A DNA stretch of 54,750 nucleotides from NCBI GenBank assembly GCA_023458215.1, contig JAEXAJ010000212.1:1-54750 (forward strand). The letters are read 5' to 3'. The number at the start of each line of letters is the position of its first letter. Position 1 is the stretch's first letter. This DNA comes from Bacteroidota bacterium. GTDB lineage: Bacteria > Bacteroidota > Bacteroidia > Bacteroidales > Bacteroidaceae. This document shows positions 27,925 to 36,249 of the stretch, in pieces. The position numbers and the translations under genes were made by a program. The notes below the pieces were generated by a model. The model searched no databases and was not told the origin of the DNA. It saw only the letters and a program-made list of their open reading frames with translations.

Positions 27925-28635
27925 ATGCTGCGATTTTGGTTATTCGTTTTATTCTTGTTTATCCCTTGCTCATTGTTCCGGATTGACAGCCAGTCGGCTT
28001 GCACGGCTGAGGTTCCTGAAACAGTAACGACGGCCGAGGCAGAAGCTTGTGCCATGCTGTACCGTGCCATGGATTTGGAAGGGGTTGTTAGTTGGAAAGC
28101 TTTTCGCCAGGCAGTGGCCGGTTATCATAAGATAGAAAACCGTAAGCGTGATATTCTGACTTTGATTGATTTTTCGCGCCCCTCTACCATGAAGCGTCTT
28201 TTTGTGTTTGATATGCAGCAACGCAAACTGCTTTTCTCATCGGTTGTTTCTCACGGCAAGAACAGTGGTGAGAATTATGCTACTTCCTTTTCCAATGAAT
28301 ACGGATCTTACAAAAGTTCATTAGGTTTCTATCTCACAGAATCTACTTATCAGGGCAAGAATGGATATTCGCTCATCTTGGAAGGACTGGAGAAAGGCAT
28401 CAACGACCATGCCCGTGAGCGTGCCATTGTGATGCATGGGGCAGCTTATGCCAATCCTGCGATGGTGAGTAAAGGTGGGCGTCTGGGCAGAAGTTTTGGT
28501 TGTCCGGCTGTGCCGCAAGCACTGACTCGTCCTATTATTGATACTATCAAGGGAGGAAGTGTAATGTATATCTATGCCGAGACACCCGACTACTTGACCC
28601 ATAGTTCGGTCCTCAAAGGCTCAGATTGGCTATAA
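27925..28635 (+). CDS. Murein L,D-transpeptidase-like protein of the YkuD_2 type
   Basis: 236 residues with an N-terminal signal or anchor (hydrophobic residues 3-20). The catalytic region has His171 ('VMHGAAYA') and Cys193 in 'GRSFGCPAV', the YkuD_2 form of the L,D-transpeptidase active site, plus 'LDF/IDFSRPSTMKRLFVFD', the usual entry strand. It probably acts on peptidoglycan in the periplasm. It follows the lipoprotein L,D-transpeptidase gene by 84 bp, so the two may work together, though a separate -7 box is present. Confidence 0.88.
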   Translation: MLRFWLFVLFLFIPCSLFRIDSQSACTAEVPETVTTAEAEACAMLYRAMDLEGVVSWKAFRQAVAGYHKIENRKRDILTLIDFSRPSTMKRLFVFDMQQRKLLFSSVVSHGKNSGENYATSFSNEYGSYKSSLGFYLTESTYQGKNGYSLILEGLEKGINDHARERAIVMHGAAYANPAMVSKGGRLGRSFGCPAVPQALTRPIIDTIKGGSVMYIYAETPDYLTHSSVLKGSDWL

Positions 28636-28674
28636 CTTTTGATATTCGTCAGTCGTTTTCATCAGATCTTTTAC

Positions 28675-28682
28675 TACTTTTG
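28675..28682 (+). promoter_or_regulatory. -7 box upstream of the MATE transporter gene
   Basis: TACTTTTG, 27 bp before the ATG at 28710; no clear -33 element. Confidence 0.45.
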
Positions 28683-28709
28683 CACCCAATTTAAGGGGGT
28701 ATTAGGTTT

Positions 28710-30056
28710 ATGGCGACATCTAAAGAAATGACGGAGGGTAAAGCCCTTCCTTTAATCTTCAATTTCACGCTGCCTTTATTGCTGGGCAATCTTTTGCAAC
28801 AAACCTATTCATTGGTAGACGCAGCTATTGTAGGTAAGTTTTTGGGTATTCATGCACTGGCTTCGGTAGGTGCAAGCACTTCGGTTGTTTTCTTGATTTT
28901 GGGTTTCTGCAACGGGTGTTGCGGTGGTTTCGGTATTCCGGTAGCCCAGAAGTTCGGAGCGAGAGATTATAGCACGATGCGCAGGTATGTGGCGGTCAGC
29001 TTGCAGTTAGCGGCGGTGATGTCGGTGGTATTGGCTGTGGTTACGAGTATTCTTTGTGCCGGCATCTTGAAGAGAATGAGTACTCCCGATGTGATATTTG
29101 ATGGAGCTTATTATTATTTGCTGATTACTTTTATAGGTATTCCCTGTACTTTCTTTTATAATTTACTATCCAGTATTATTCGTGCTTTGGGTGATAGCAA
29201 GACTCCGTTTTGGTTTCTGTTACTCTCTACAGTATTGAATATTCTACTCGACTTATTCTGCATCTTGGTTTTAGATTGGGGCGTGGCGGGAGCTGCCCTT
29301 GCTACCGTCTTTTCGCAAGGTGTCTCGGCTATCTTGTGCTACCTTTATATGATGCGACGTTTCGAAATCTTGAAGATGACTATTGCCGAACGCAAATTCA
29401 ATGGAGCATTGGCGAAAAGATTGATGTATATCGGTGTACCGATGGGACTTCAGTTTTCTATTACGGCTATTGGCAGCATCATGTTGCAGAGTGCCAATAA
29501 TGCATTGGGCACCGCTTGTGTGGCCGCATTTACGGCAGCCATGCGCATTAAGATGGTCTTTTTGTGTGCCCTCGAAAGCTTGGGGATGGCCATGGCAACG
29601 TATAGCGGGCAGAACTATGGTGCCGGTAAGCCCGAGCGCATTTGGTTGGGAGTAAAAGCGAGCGCATTGATGATGATGATTTATTGGGCATTCACCTTCT
29701 GCATATTAATGTTTGGTGCCAAAGCATTTGCTTTGCTCTTCATCGAACCTATCGAACTGGAGATCTTGGATAACACGGAATTGTTCCTGCATATTTCCGT
29801 ATCCTTCTTCCCGGTTTTGGGATTACTCTGCATATTGAGATACACTATTCAGGGAGTGGGATTTACCAATCTCGCTATGCTTTCAGGCGTTTCTGAGATG
29901 ATTGCGCGTGTATTGGTGAGCTTGTTTGCCGTTCCCTCTTTTGGATATGTTGCGGTTTGTTTCGGCGATCCTACGGCATGGGTTTTTGCGGTTGCGTTTT
30001 TAATTCCAGCCTTCATTTATGTCTATCGGCGCATACTTCGAATGAAGAAAAATTAG
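28710..30056 (+). CDS. MATE-family multidrug/sodium or proton antiporter
   Basis: 448 residues with about twelve hydrophobic helices in two halves. It starts with the MATE pattern 'PLIFNFTLPLLLGNLLQQTYSLVDAAIVGKFLG' (split here) and contains 'GFCNGCCGGFGIPVAQKFGA', 'LSSIIRALGDSKTPFWF' and 'FTAAMRIKMVF'. Inner-membrane exporter of cationic compounds; the real substrate cannot be told. Possibly co-transcribed with dinB, although dinB has its own -7 box. Confidence 0.93.
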   Translation: MATSKEMTEGKALPLIFNFTLPLLLGNLLQQTYSLVDAAIVGKFLGIHALASVGASTSVVFLILGFCNGCCGGFGIPVAQKFGARDYSTMRRYVAVSLQLAAVMSVVLAVVTSILCAGILKRMSTPDVIFDGAYYYLLITFIGIPCTFFYNLLSSIIRALGDSKTPFWFLLLSTVLNILLDLFCILVLDWGVAGAALATVFSQGVSAILCYLYMMRRFEILKMTIAERKFNGALAKRLMYIGVPMGLQFSITAIGSIMLQSANNALGTACVAAFTAAMRIKMVFLCALESLGMAMATYSGQNYGAGKPERIWLGVKASALMMMIYWAFTFCILMFGAKAFALLFIEPIELEILDNTELFLHISVSFFPVLGLLCILRYTIQGVGFTNLAMLSGVSEMIARVLVSLFAVPSFGYVAVCFGDPTAWVFAVAFLIPAFIYVYRRILRMKKN

Positions 30057-30058
30057 TG

Positions 30059-30066
30059 TATCTTTG
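30059..30066 (+). promoter_or_regulatory. -7 box upstream of dinB
   Basis: TATCTTTG, 20 bp before the dinB ATG and just after the MATE stop; no clear -33 element. Confidence 0.5.
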
Positions 30067-30086
30067 TATCGGGAGCAAATGTACAG

Positions 30087-31181
30087 ATGACCGAACGTAA
30101 GATTATTCATATAGATATGGACGCATTCTATGCCTCTGTGGAGCAGCGGGATAATCCTGAATTGCGGGGCAAACCGCTTGCCGTGGGGCATGCGGAAGAA
30201 CGGGGTGTGGTGGCGGCTGCCAGTTACGAAGCCCGTCGCTTTGGAGTACGTTCGGCTATGTCGTCTCAAAAGGCAAAGCGGCTTTGTCCCCAACTCATCT
30301 TTGTTCCGGGACGAATGGATGAGTATAAATCCGTATCACGTCAGATACACGAAATCTTTCATGAATATACGGATATCATCGAACCCCTCTCATTGGATGA
30401 AGCTTTTCTGGATGTGACGGAGAATAAGCCCGGCATTCCGCTGGCTGTAGAGATAGCGAAGGAAATAAAGCAGAAGATCAGGGAAAGATTGAATCTGGTT
30501 GCTTCTGCCGGTATCTCTTACAATAAATTCCTCGCCAAGATAGCATCCGATTACCGTAAGCCGGACGGGTTGTGTACTATCCACCCCAATCAGGCATTAG
30601 AATTTATATCCCGTCTTCCTATCGAAAACTTTTGGGGTGTGGGACCCGTCACGGCGAAAAAGATGCATTCTTTGGGCATTCACAATGGCGAACATCTGCG
30701 AGCCCGTTCCCTGGAAACATTGATACGTGAGTTTGGAAAAGTGGGAGCAATCTACTATGACTTTTCCCGTGGCATTGACCTGCGTCCGGTCGAAACGGTG
30801 CAGATTCGCAAGTCTATCGGTTGCGAGCATACCTTGGAACGGGATATCAATAAGCGTTCTTCGGTCATTATCGAACTTTATCATACTGCGGTAGAATTAG
30901 TAGGACGTTTGAACCGTAAAGACTTTCGCGGAAACACGCTGACTCTGAAAATCAAGTTCCATGACTTCAGCCAAATAACCCGCAGCATTACCCAATCTAA
31001 GGAACTGCTGACGCTTGACGTCATACTACCTCTAGCCAAACAACTTCTGAAGGAAGTGGAGTACGAAACCCATCCTATCCGGCTGATTGGTCTTTCTGTC
31101 TCCAATCCTCGTGAAGAGGGAGAGGAGAAAGGCGGCGTATGGGAACAGTTGAGTTTTGAGTTTAGCGATTGGGACTCATAA
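30087..31181 (+). CDS. dinB: DNA polymerase IV (Y-family translesion polymerase)
   Basis: 364 residues, the normal DinB length. Metal-binding catalytic motifs are seen at 'IIHIDMDAFYASVEQRDNP' (Asp8, Asp10) and 'SLDEAFLDVT' (~105-114). The steric-gate and palm region 'AAASYEARRFGVRSAM', the thumb/HhH part 'NFWGVGPVTAKKMHSLGI' and the little-finger domain follow. It copies damaged DNA at low fidelity. Its last 20 bases overlap the end of the convergent ATPase gene. Confidence 0.96.
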   Translation: MTERKIIHIDMDAFYASVEQRDNPELRGKPLAVGHAEERGVVAAASYEARRFGVRSAMSSQKAKRLCPQLIFVPGRMDEYKSVSRQIHEIFHEYTDIIEPLSLDEAFLDVTENKPGIPLAVEIAKEIKQKIRERLNLVASAGISYNKFLAKIASDYRKPDGLCTIHPNQALEFISRLPIENFWGVGPVTAKKMHSLGIHNGEHLRARSLETLIREFGKVGAIYYDFSRGIDLRPVETVQIRKSIGCEHTLERDINKRSSVIIELYHTAVELVGRLNRKDFRGNTLTLKIKFHDFSQITRSITQSKELLTLDVILPLAKQLLKEVEYETHPIRLIGLSVSNPREEGEEKGGVWEQLSFEFSDWDS

Positions 31182-32376
31182 ATTCATATCCTGGTATCAC
31201 TTTAATAGTTCTATCCTCTTCTGTAAAGGTATCAGTTTGACTCATTGTTACAATAATCCCTTCTTTTTTATCGAAGAACTTCATGGCATGGAACAAGCCG
31301 GATATTTCTCGCTGTAGATTCATATCATTCAGTTCATAGCACACTTGAATAAGTTGTTCAGCTTTGCCACGCTTTAAAGTAACGAAGTCGCATTCGCCTT
31401 CTTGTTGATAGTAATAAATTTCTTTATTATGCTGGCGTAGGTAAAGAAAGATTGCGTTCTCTAATGCATGCCCTGAATTATCAGTAAATAATAATGAATT
31501 TTGCCGATAAATACCTAAGTCAATAGCATATACCTTTTTAGGATTGCGTATTTGTTTTTTTATTGAATAGTCAAACATAGGGATAAATTCTAATAGATAG
31601 GCGTCCTGTAAATATGAGAAATAATCAAGAATAGTACTGCTTGATTTTATTCCAAACATACCGGATAACTTATTTGCAGCAATTGTATTGCCTATATTTG
31701 ATAGTAGAAAAACACAAAGTTGGCGCAGTGAATTTACGTCTTTAATGTTATGTCGTATGGCAATATCCCGTATTAGAATATCATCTAGTAGATTATTCAG
31801 ATATTCTCCCATACCGGTACGCAGAAAATCAGGCATACCACCTTTTTTTAAGTAGTCTGCAAGTGAGTTCTCTCCTTTCTCGTTTGTTTCGTATTTTAAA
31901 AATTCTGAATATGAAAATGGAAATAGTTCAATTGTTAGATGTCTACCGGTGAGATGGGTACCTAATTCCTTACTTAATAGTGAAGCGTTAGAGCCAGTAA
32001 TAAAAACCAGGTAATCTTCTCTTAGTAATTGATGCACAAAGATTTCCCAACCGTTAATTACTTGTATTTCGTCGAAGAAGATGATTTTATTTCCTCGGGC
32101 AATGATTTCATTACTCAATCTTGCAAGATCAGAAGTTTCCATGCCTGCTAAACGTGGATCTTCGAAATTGAGAAATAAGGCTTCTTTGAATTTCTCTTTA
32201 AGCAGTTGTAATAAAAGTGTGCTTTTACCACAACGCCGTATTCCGGTTATAATTGTTGCAAAGCCATTCACAATAGGAACATTTGGCATTATATTACGGA
32301 TGATACCCGTTCCTTTTTGCAGAAAATGTTCTTGTTGGTAATCTATTACTGAACTGATAAGTTGTTGGGTAATCAT
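31162..32376 (-). CDS. AAA_14/DUF4143-type ATPase
   Basis: 404 residues from the ATG at 32376; an in-frame extension to 32433 runs through the promoter and is rejected. Walker A is 'GIRRCGKST' (45-53) and Walker B 'IIFFDEIQ' (98-105). An AAA_14 core, 'FITGSNASLLSKELGTHLTGRH' as sensor region, and a DUF4143 C-terminal domain ('FDYSIKKQIRNPKKVYAIDLG', 'ENAIFLYLRQHNKEIYYYQQEGECDFV') make the architecture clear. The C-terminal part resembles a PD-(D/E)XK-like fold. Such ATPases are common in Bacteroides in many copies; the function is not known. A perfect 21-bp palindrome covers its promoter. Confidence 0.9.
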   Translation of the reverse strand: MITQQLISSVIDYQQEHFLQKGTGIIRNIMPNVPIVNGFATIITGIRRCGKSTLLLQLLKEKFKEALFLNFEDPRLAGMETSDLARLSNEIIARGNKIIFFDEIQVINGWEIFVHQLLREDYLVFITGSNASLLSKELGTHLTGRHLTIELFPFSYSEFLKYETNEKGENSLADYLKKGGMPDFLRTGMGEYLNNLLDDILIRDIAIRHNIKDVNSLRQLCVFLLSNIGNTIAANKLSGMFGIKSSSTILDYFSYLQDAYLLEFIPMFDYSIKKQIRNPKKVYAIDLGIYRQNSLLFTDNSGHALENAIFLYLRQHNKEIYYYQQEGECDFVTLKRGKAEQLIQVCYELNDMNLQREISGLFHAMKFFDKKEGIIVTMSQTDTFTEEDRTIKVIPGYEFMSPNR

Positions 32377-32403
32377 TTCTTTAAATATTATAATATTGAA
32401 ATA

Positions 32404-32434
32404 CAAAAATAGCACTTTATTTGATACTATCAAA
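32404..32434 (-). promoter_or_regulatory. Promoter of the AAA_14/DUF4143 ATPase gene
   Basis: On the minus strand TTTG (32431-32434) and TATTTTTG (32404-32411) lie 19 bp apart, giving a leader of about 22 bases to the ATG at 32376. Confidence 0.75.
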
Positions 32435-32437
32435 TAA
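32417..32437. promoter_or_regulatory. Perfect 10-1-10 palindrome over the ATPase promoter
   Basis: TTATTTGATA-C-TATCAAATAA is a 21-bp perfect inverted repeat centred at 32427. It covers the -33 box and most of the spacer, the place of a repressor operator. No regulator gene is adjacent, so either the ATPase regulates itself or the regulator is encoded elsewhere. Confidence 0.6.
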
Positions 32438-32499
32438 TATCTCCCATTACTGGCGATAGATATCTTTCAATACCGCCGATAGATACTAAATGATATAGG

Positions 32500-32528
32500 T
32501 TGTTATCAGATAAATAATATTATATTTG
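32500..32528 (+). promoter_or_regulatory. Promoter of the YccF-type gene
   Basis: TTG (32500-32502) and TATATTTG (32521-32528) are 18 bp apart; a small 5-1-5 inverted repeat (TTATC-A-GATAA, 32503-32513) sits between them. Confidence 0.7.
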
Positions 32529-32555
32529 CATCTATAATATTAAAAGAATAAGATT

Positions 32556-32930
32556 ATGGGTTGTTTTATGAATGTACTATGGCTGATATTTGGAGGTTTT
32601 GTCACAGCAGTGGAGTATCTTATAGCAAGTGTTCTGATGATGATTACGATTATTGGCATTCCTTTTGGCATGCAAACATTGAAAATGGCAGGGCTGGCAC
32701 TATGGCCTTTCGGCAAAGAAGTTCGTAATGGCGAGCGTTCAGGAGGCTGCCTTTATATTTTAATGAATGTGATTTGGATATTATTAGGCGGTTTTTGGAT
32801 TTGCCTTTCCCATTTGGCTTTTGGGGCATTCCTTTGCATTACGATTATAGGAATCCCGTTTGGCTTGCAGCATTTTAAACTGGCAGGATTGGCTTTAACG
32901 CCTTTTGGAAAGGATATTGTTACTGTTTAA
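32556..32930 (+). CDS. YccF-domain inner-membrane protein
   Basis: 124 residues, made of two similar halves, each a hydrophobic segment followed by 'TIIGIPFGMQTLKMAGLAL.PFGKEV' or 'TIIGIPFGLQHFKLAGLALTPFGKDI', the hallmark duplicated YccF domain. Four membrane segments in all. Function unknown. The start at 32556 follows the promoter by about 28 bases. It ends 7 bp from the convergent gene's stop. Confidence 0.9.
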   Translation: MGCFMNVLWLIFGGFVTAVEYLIASVLMMITIIGIPFGMQTLKMAGLALWPFGKEVRNGERSGGCLYILMNVIWILLGGFWICLSHLAFGAFLCITIIGIPFGLQHFKLAGLALTPFGKDIVTV

Positions 32931-32937
32931 GCCCCCT

Positions 32938-33345
32938 TTAACTGTGTAGCTTCATCCCCATATAAATCCCAATACAATAAGGGATCAGCCAAATAAGCCA
33001 TACAACGATACTGAACCGGTTGAAATGTTCTTTGGCTTTAGCGGAACCTTTGTAGTAAGTCCAGATAGCCCACATGGCATGGATAAACATCAGTATAATG
33101 GCAAGCATGCCTGTAATGGTATGTACTTCGTCATGTAGATGGGTCAGCTGAGCTATGTGCTCCATTAAAGTGGTACCTATGGCATCTGCACATAAGCCTA
33201 AGATAAAGAACACAAGATGCCATCCCTTCAATGTTTTCTGAATCCGTTCAGACCACACACCGATGGTGTAAAATACTAATGCGGAAGATATAACGCATAT
33301 TGCGGCTATCAAGAAATGAATATCTACTTGGTTGAATGTTCCCAT
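32938..33345 (-). CDS. Small four-helix membrane protein (HsmA/TIGR03987-like)
   Basis: 135 residues with four hydrophobic helices and conserved His residues in the loops and helices ('GTTLMEHIAQLTHLHDEVHTITG', 'FIHAMWAIW'). The length, the 'AIGTTLMEH' and 'HTITGMLAI' motifs and the topology resemble the HsmA/TIGR03987 family, recalled from memory rather than checked. Function unknown; the histidines could bind metal or haem. No promoter match was found upstream. Confidence 0.7.
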   Translation of the reverse strand: MGTFNQVDIHFLIAAICVISSALVFYTIGVWSERIQKTLKGWHLVFFILGLCADAIGTTLMEHIAQLTHLHDEVHTITGMLAIILMFIHAMWAIWTYYKGSAKAKEHFNRFSIVVWLIWLIPYCIGIYMGMKLHS

Positions 33346-33432
33346 GAGCTTTATTTTATTAGCTCAGAACAAATTCAATTTTAGAAGGTTCAATTCGCCT
33401 GTATTATTTATCTGAAATGGAGCGGGATCCTT

Positions 33433-34560
33433 TTAGAATCCCACTCTGTTTTTCCCTAATGAAAAGTCTGTATCTCCATAGTTGTAGATTTCTGCCAATG
33501 TCATAGGGGCTTTTTGTTGCGGAATATTCAAACCTTCCTCTTCAATGAGTTTGTTTACTTTGTCAGTTGTCAGTTCCTTAAACTCATAGCGGGCGGCCAG
33601 ACGGCCTTTTCGTAACAAGGCTTGATCCATGTCTTTGAGTGGAGCATTGAAAGTACAAATAAACTTGATACATAGCTCGTCGCTCAAAAGTCCGTCGCTG
33701 ATATTCAGTATGTTTATCAATCCGGAATTCATGCGGTTACTGCCGTTCCTGCTTGCAAGCAGTTCTTCACAATCTTCTACAATGAGAATGGAATTCTTCT
33801 GCTGACGGATAAAAGTGATGAAAGTAGGATCGGATAGTTTGTCTATTAAATCACCTCCCATATAGATCATTTTCTTTTTGCCTAAATTGATAAGGTGGCG
33901 AATATAAGATGTTTTTCCCGTACCTTGCTTGCCATGCAAGATGACTAGTCCGCTCTTGCTGTCTTCAAGCAGGAATTTCTCTATTTCTGCAGCAATAGGA
34001 GGAAAATCATCGTTGTAGTGCTGATTTATTTGAAGGGATATTTTGTTGATTTGCGATTGTTTCAGGCTGAAATAATTATGGGCATACGTCACAATGAACA
34101 GGTTATTCATTTTTTCATAGTCTTTCTTATGGTTTTCGCAAATTTGTTTGATATGAGAAATTTCTTTTTCATCGATATCGGAGAAAGCAATTTTTACGCA
34201 TTCGTCGAAGTAGGTGATTAGCAAATTTTCTTTACATATTATGATTGCGTCATAGTATTCTTTCACCGAAGTTTCCGATTTATTCGTTGTTCCTTCTTCT
34301 TCCCCATACTCTTCTTTTCGTGCTTCATTCTCAAAATTGTTAGAGTACACATGGTCGAGCAGGTCGAAAGAGCTTTCTTTTTGATATTCCTTCTTTATAT
34401 CTTCAATAAAACTTGGATTGATTTTATATTTTACTTTGCGAAGTGAAGGGAGACACTTGAATATTTGATAAAATAAACTACTGGTGCTGCTATCACTGAA
34501 CCAGCCACTTGAGAAGTCAAAAATATCAGCTGGGTCTGAAAGGATGTATTCTTTACTCAT
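33433..34560 (-). CDS. AAA-family ATPase of unknown role
   Basis: 375 residues. The N-terminal ~190 residues are acidic and unrecognised. The AAA core follows: Walker A 'GKQGTGKT' (210-217), Walker B 'SILIVEDCEEL' (257-267), sensor-1 'ICTFNAPL' (~301-308) and an arginine-finger-like 'LLRKGRLAARYEF', in the pattern of BCS1/FtsH-type AAA proteins. No protease or other effector domain is present. Single gene with its own -7 box. Not recognised beyond the AAA class. Confidence 0.85.
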   Translation of the reverse strand: MSKEYILSDPADIFDFSSGWFSDSSTSSLFYQIFKCLPSLRKVKYKINPSFIEDIKKEYQKESSFDLLDHVYSNNFENEARKEEYGEEEGTTNKSETSVKEYYDAIIICKENLLITYFDECVKIAFSDIDEKEISHIKQICENHKKDYEKMNNLFIVTYAHNYFSLKQSQINKISLQINQHYNDDFPPIAAEIEKFLLEDSKSGLVILHGKQGTGKTSYIRHLINLGKKKMIYMGGDLIDKLSDPTFITFIRQQKNSILIVEDCEELLASRNGSNRMNSGLINILNISDGLLSDELCIKFICTFNAPLKDMDQALLRKGRLAARYEFKELTTDKVNKLIEEEGLNIPQQKAPMTLAEIYNYGDTDFSLGKNRVGF

Positions 34561-34581
34561 TTTTTTTTATATTAGTGAGGG

Positions 34582-34589
34582 CAAAGGTA
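34582..34589 (-). promoter_or_regulatory. -7 box of the AAA ATPase gene
   Basis: TACCTTTG on the minus strand, 21 bp before the ATG at 34560; no clear -33 element. Confidence 0.55.
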
Positions 34590-34722
34590 CTCAATTATTC
34601 TTCGCTGAGGAAAATTATCATGCGGAATATCTATTTCTAATGTTTTCTGCAATTAGAAAGTCCCTTGTTTTTTGAAGTAGTGTTGCCTGTTTAAAGGTGT
34701 TGAATGGATTCTTGTAGATCGT

Positions 34723-35184
34723 TTAGAATCGGTAACTTTTATTATTCCGGTAATCTATAGCAGCAGACAACAGTATCCCCACAGTATAGCATATTATATC
34801 CGACCATAGGAAACCATGCCCGAAGATTAATGCTCCGAGTGTGGTGCTTCTTATGGCATTTGCCCAGTCTGCCTGGTACAATTGGCTGATTTCTATGCAA
34901 TAGGAGAATAGTAAGGATACGGTGGCTGCTTTAATTATAGGTATTGAAGGGAAAAGGAAACGAAGTCCGAAATATACCATAGCTGCCCAAAGAGTATCAC
35001 CGGCGTACTCGGCAATAAAAACGGGTAATATGCCACTATATTTTCGGGAGGCGAGGCCTGCTAATATAATGATGAAAGTAATGGCTAAATAAATCCAACG
35101 TTTGTATCTCACAATGTTATAGTTTAAAATTTCATCGTTTGGCTTATCCGAGTAGAGATAAACCTTATATGTAGTATTTTTCAA
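34723..35184 (-). CDS. DUF2809-type small membrane protein
   Basis: 153 residues with about four hydrophobic segments from residue 30 on. It has the DUF2809 pattern 'ASRKYSG.LP.FIAEYAGDTLWAAMVYFGLRFLFPS', 'SLLFSYCIEISQLYQADWANAIRSTTLGALIFGHGF' (both abbreviated here). Function unknown. The ATG at 35184 overlaps the end of the upstream gene by 20 bp, so the two are translationally coupled. Confidence 0.85.
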   Translation of the reverse strand: MKNTTYKVYLYSDKPNDEILNYNIVRYKRWIYLAITFIIILAGLASRKYSGILPVFIAEYAGDTLWAAMVYFGLRFLFPSIPIIKAATVSLLFSYCIEISQLYQADWANAIRSTTLGALIFGHGFLWSDIICYTVGILLSAAIDYRNNKSYRF

Positions 35185-35737
35185 TTCCCCCGAATCCCGT
35201 TATCTTTTTATTCTCTTTGGTTTTGCTAATGAAGTGGTTTAGCCGCTTCTCAAATTCTTCAAGACGTATCCTCGCTGCTTCAATATATGCAATTCGGATG
35301 CGTTTATAGGTTTCCGGAAAAAGTTGATAGTTTTTCCATACCGTTTTATCTTCTTTCAATTTGTCAATGATATCATTTGGAAATATAAAAGGTTCAGATA
35401 ACATGTTTCGTATTTTATCCTCGAATTTTGGGTGTATCATTTTATTCTCCAATAACCATTTAAGCCTTTCCTTATTGGCTTGCGAGTAAGTGCTTTTGGG
35501 ATTTCTGGGGGTAAATCGCTGAATTTTATGTTCTTTATTCAGCGATTTTATCGTGCTGTCAATCCAGTCAAAGCAAAGGGCTTCTTCCACTGCATCATTG
35601 TATAAAATGCTTTTTTTGCCTGATGATTTAAGAGGGAATACAAACCAAATTTCATTGGCAGTATCGAAGTTGTCAGTCAGCCACTTTCGCCAATCTTCCC
35701 GATTTTCAAAATACATTATTTTATTTTCTGTTGCCAT
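35165..35737 (-). CDS. YdeI/OmpD-associated (OmdA) family protein
   Basis: 190 residues, cytoplasmic. Family features are 'FENREDWRKWLTDNFDTANEIWFVF', 'YNDAVEEALCFDWIDST.KSL', 'QRFTPRNPKSTYSQANKERLKWL' and a helical C-terminus ending in a Lys-rich 'SKTKENKKITGFGG' region. Members are linked to stress or bacteriocin protection in Gram-positives, but the role is not established here. First gene of a two-gene operon with the DUF2809 gene. Confidence 0.88.
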   Translation of the reverse strand: MATENKIMYFENREDWRKWLTDNFDTANEIWFVFPLKSSGKKSILYNDAVEEALCFDWIDSTIKSLNKEHKIQRFTPRNPKSTYSQANKERLKWLLENKMIHPKFEDKIRNMLSEPFIFPNDIIDKLKEDKTVWKNYQLFPETYKRIRIAYIEAARIRLEEFEKRLNHFISKTKENKKITGFGGIEKYYI

Positions 35738-35763
35738 ATCAAATGATTCCTTTGTTTCACCCG

Positions 35764-35771
35764 CAAAAATA
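35764..35771 (-). promoter_or_regulatory. -7 box of the YdeI/DUF2809 operon
   Basis: TATTTTTG on the minus strand, 26 bp before the ATG at 35737; no clear -33 element. Confidence 0.5.
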
Positions 35772-35806
35772 GGAAATATTTGGGGTTACAATGCAAAATT
35801 GTAATG

Positions 35807-36249
35807 TTACTTTTTCCTCCACCTTTGGAACCCCTTTATCAGCGCCTCCGGTGAGAGTTCTTCCTCCATGATATCGTATTTCTCCATAAACAGAAGAACT
35901 GATTTTTTGTACATGATGCCTTCTTTAAATTTATTTATCAACAGGAATTCGTAGAATTCTATTCTTAACTGCCATTCGATTTTTTTTCCAGTATTTGGGC
36001 GTTTTCCCTGCTCAGGTAGTTGTAAACGTCGGGTGACTTGCCGATGGCGGGGTGGGGCAGTACGAGTGTCAGATTTCCTTCGTCTTTCCATGATGCGCCT
36101 TTGGGACGCTTGCTGGTGAGTTGGTGCAGTGCGTTGTAGAGTATTCCCGAACTTGGCAGACGGACGGCGCCGTTCTCCGTTGATTGTGCGTAATGTACAC
36201 GGATGTACTTTGCCAGGTAGCTTTTTACCGGCAGTGTGATTGTAACCAT
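35807..36249 (-). CDS. Small conserved-looking protein split by a -1 frameshift at an A8 run
   Basis: The zero frame from the ATG at 36249 gives 'MVTITLPVKSYLAKYIRVHY...' and stops after 94 residues at 35965. A run of eight A (minus strand; 35980-35987) occurs in codons GAA-AAA-AAA. Slipping back one base there continues with IEWQLRIEFYEFLLINKFKEG and runs 57 more residues to 35807, giving a 147-residue protein; the total of 443 bases fits this exactly. The downstream frame has protein-like character and no other good start. A_AAA_AAA is a classical -1 slippery heptamer, so this may be programmed frameshifting, a slipped (phase-variable) homopolymer, a pseudogene or a sequencing error. The function is not recognised. 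It lies directly upstream of the recombinase region. Confidence 0.6.
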
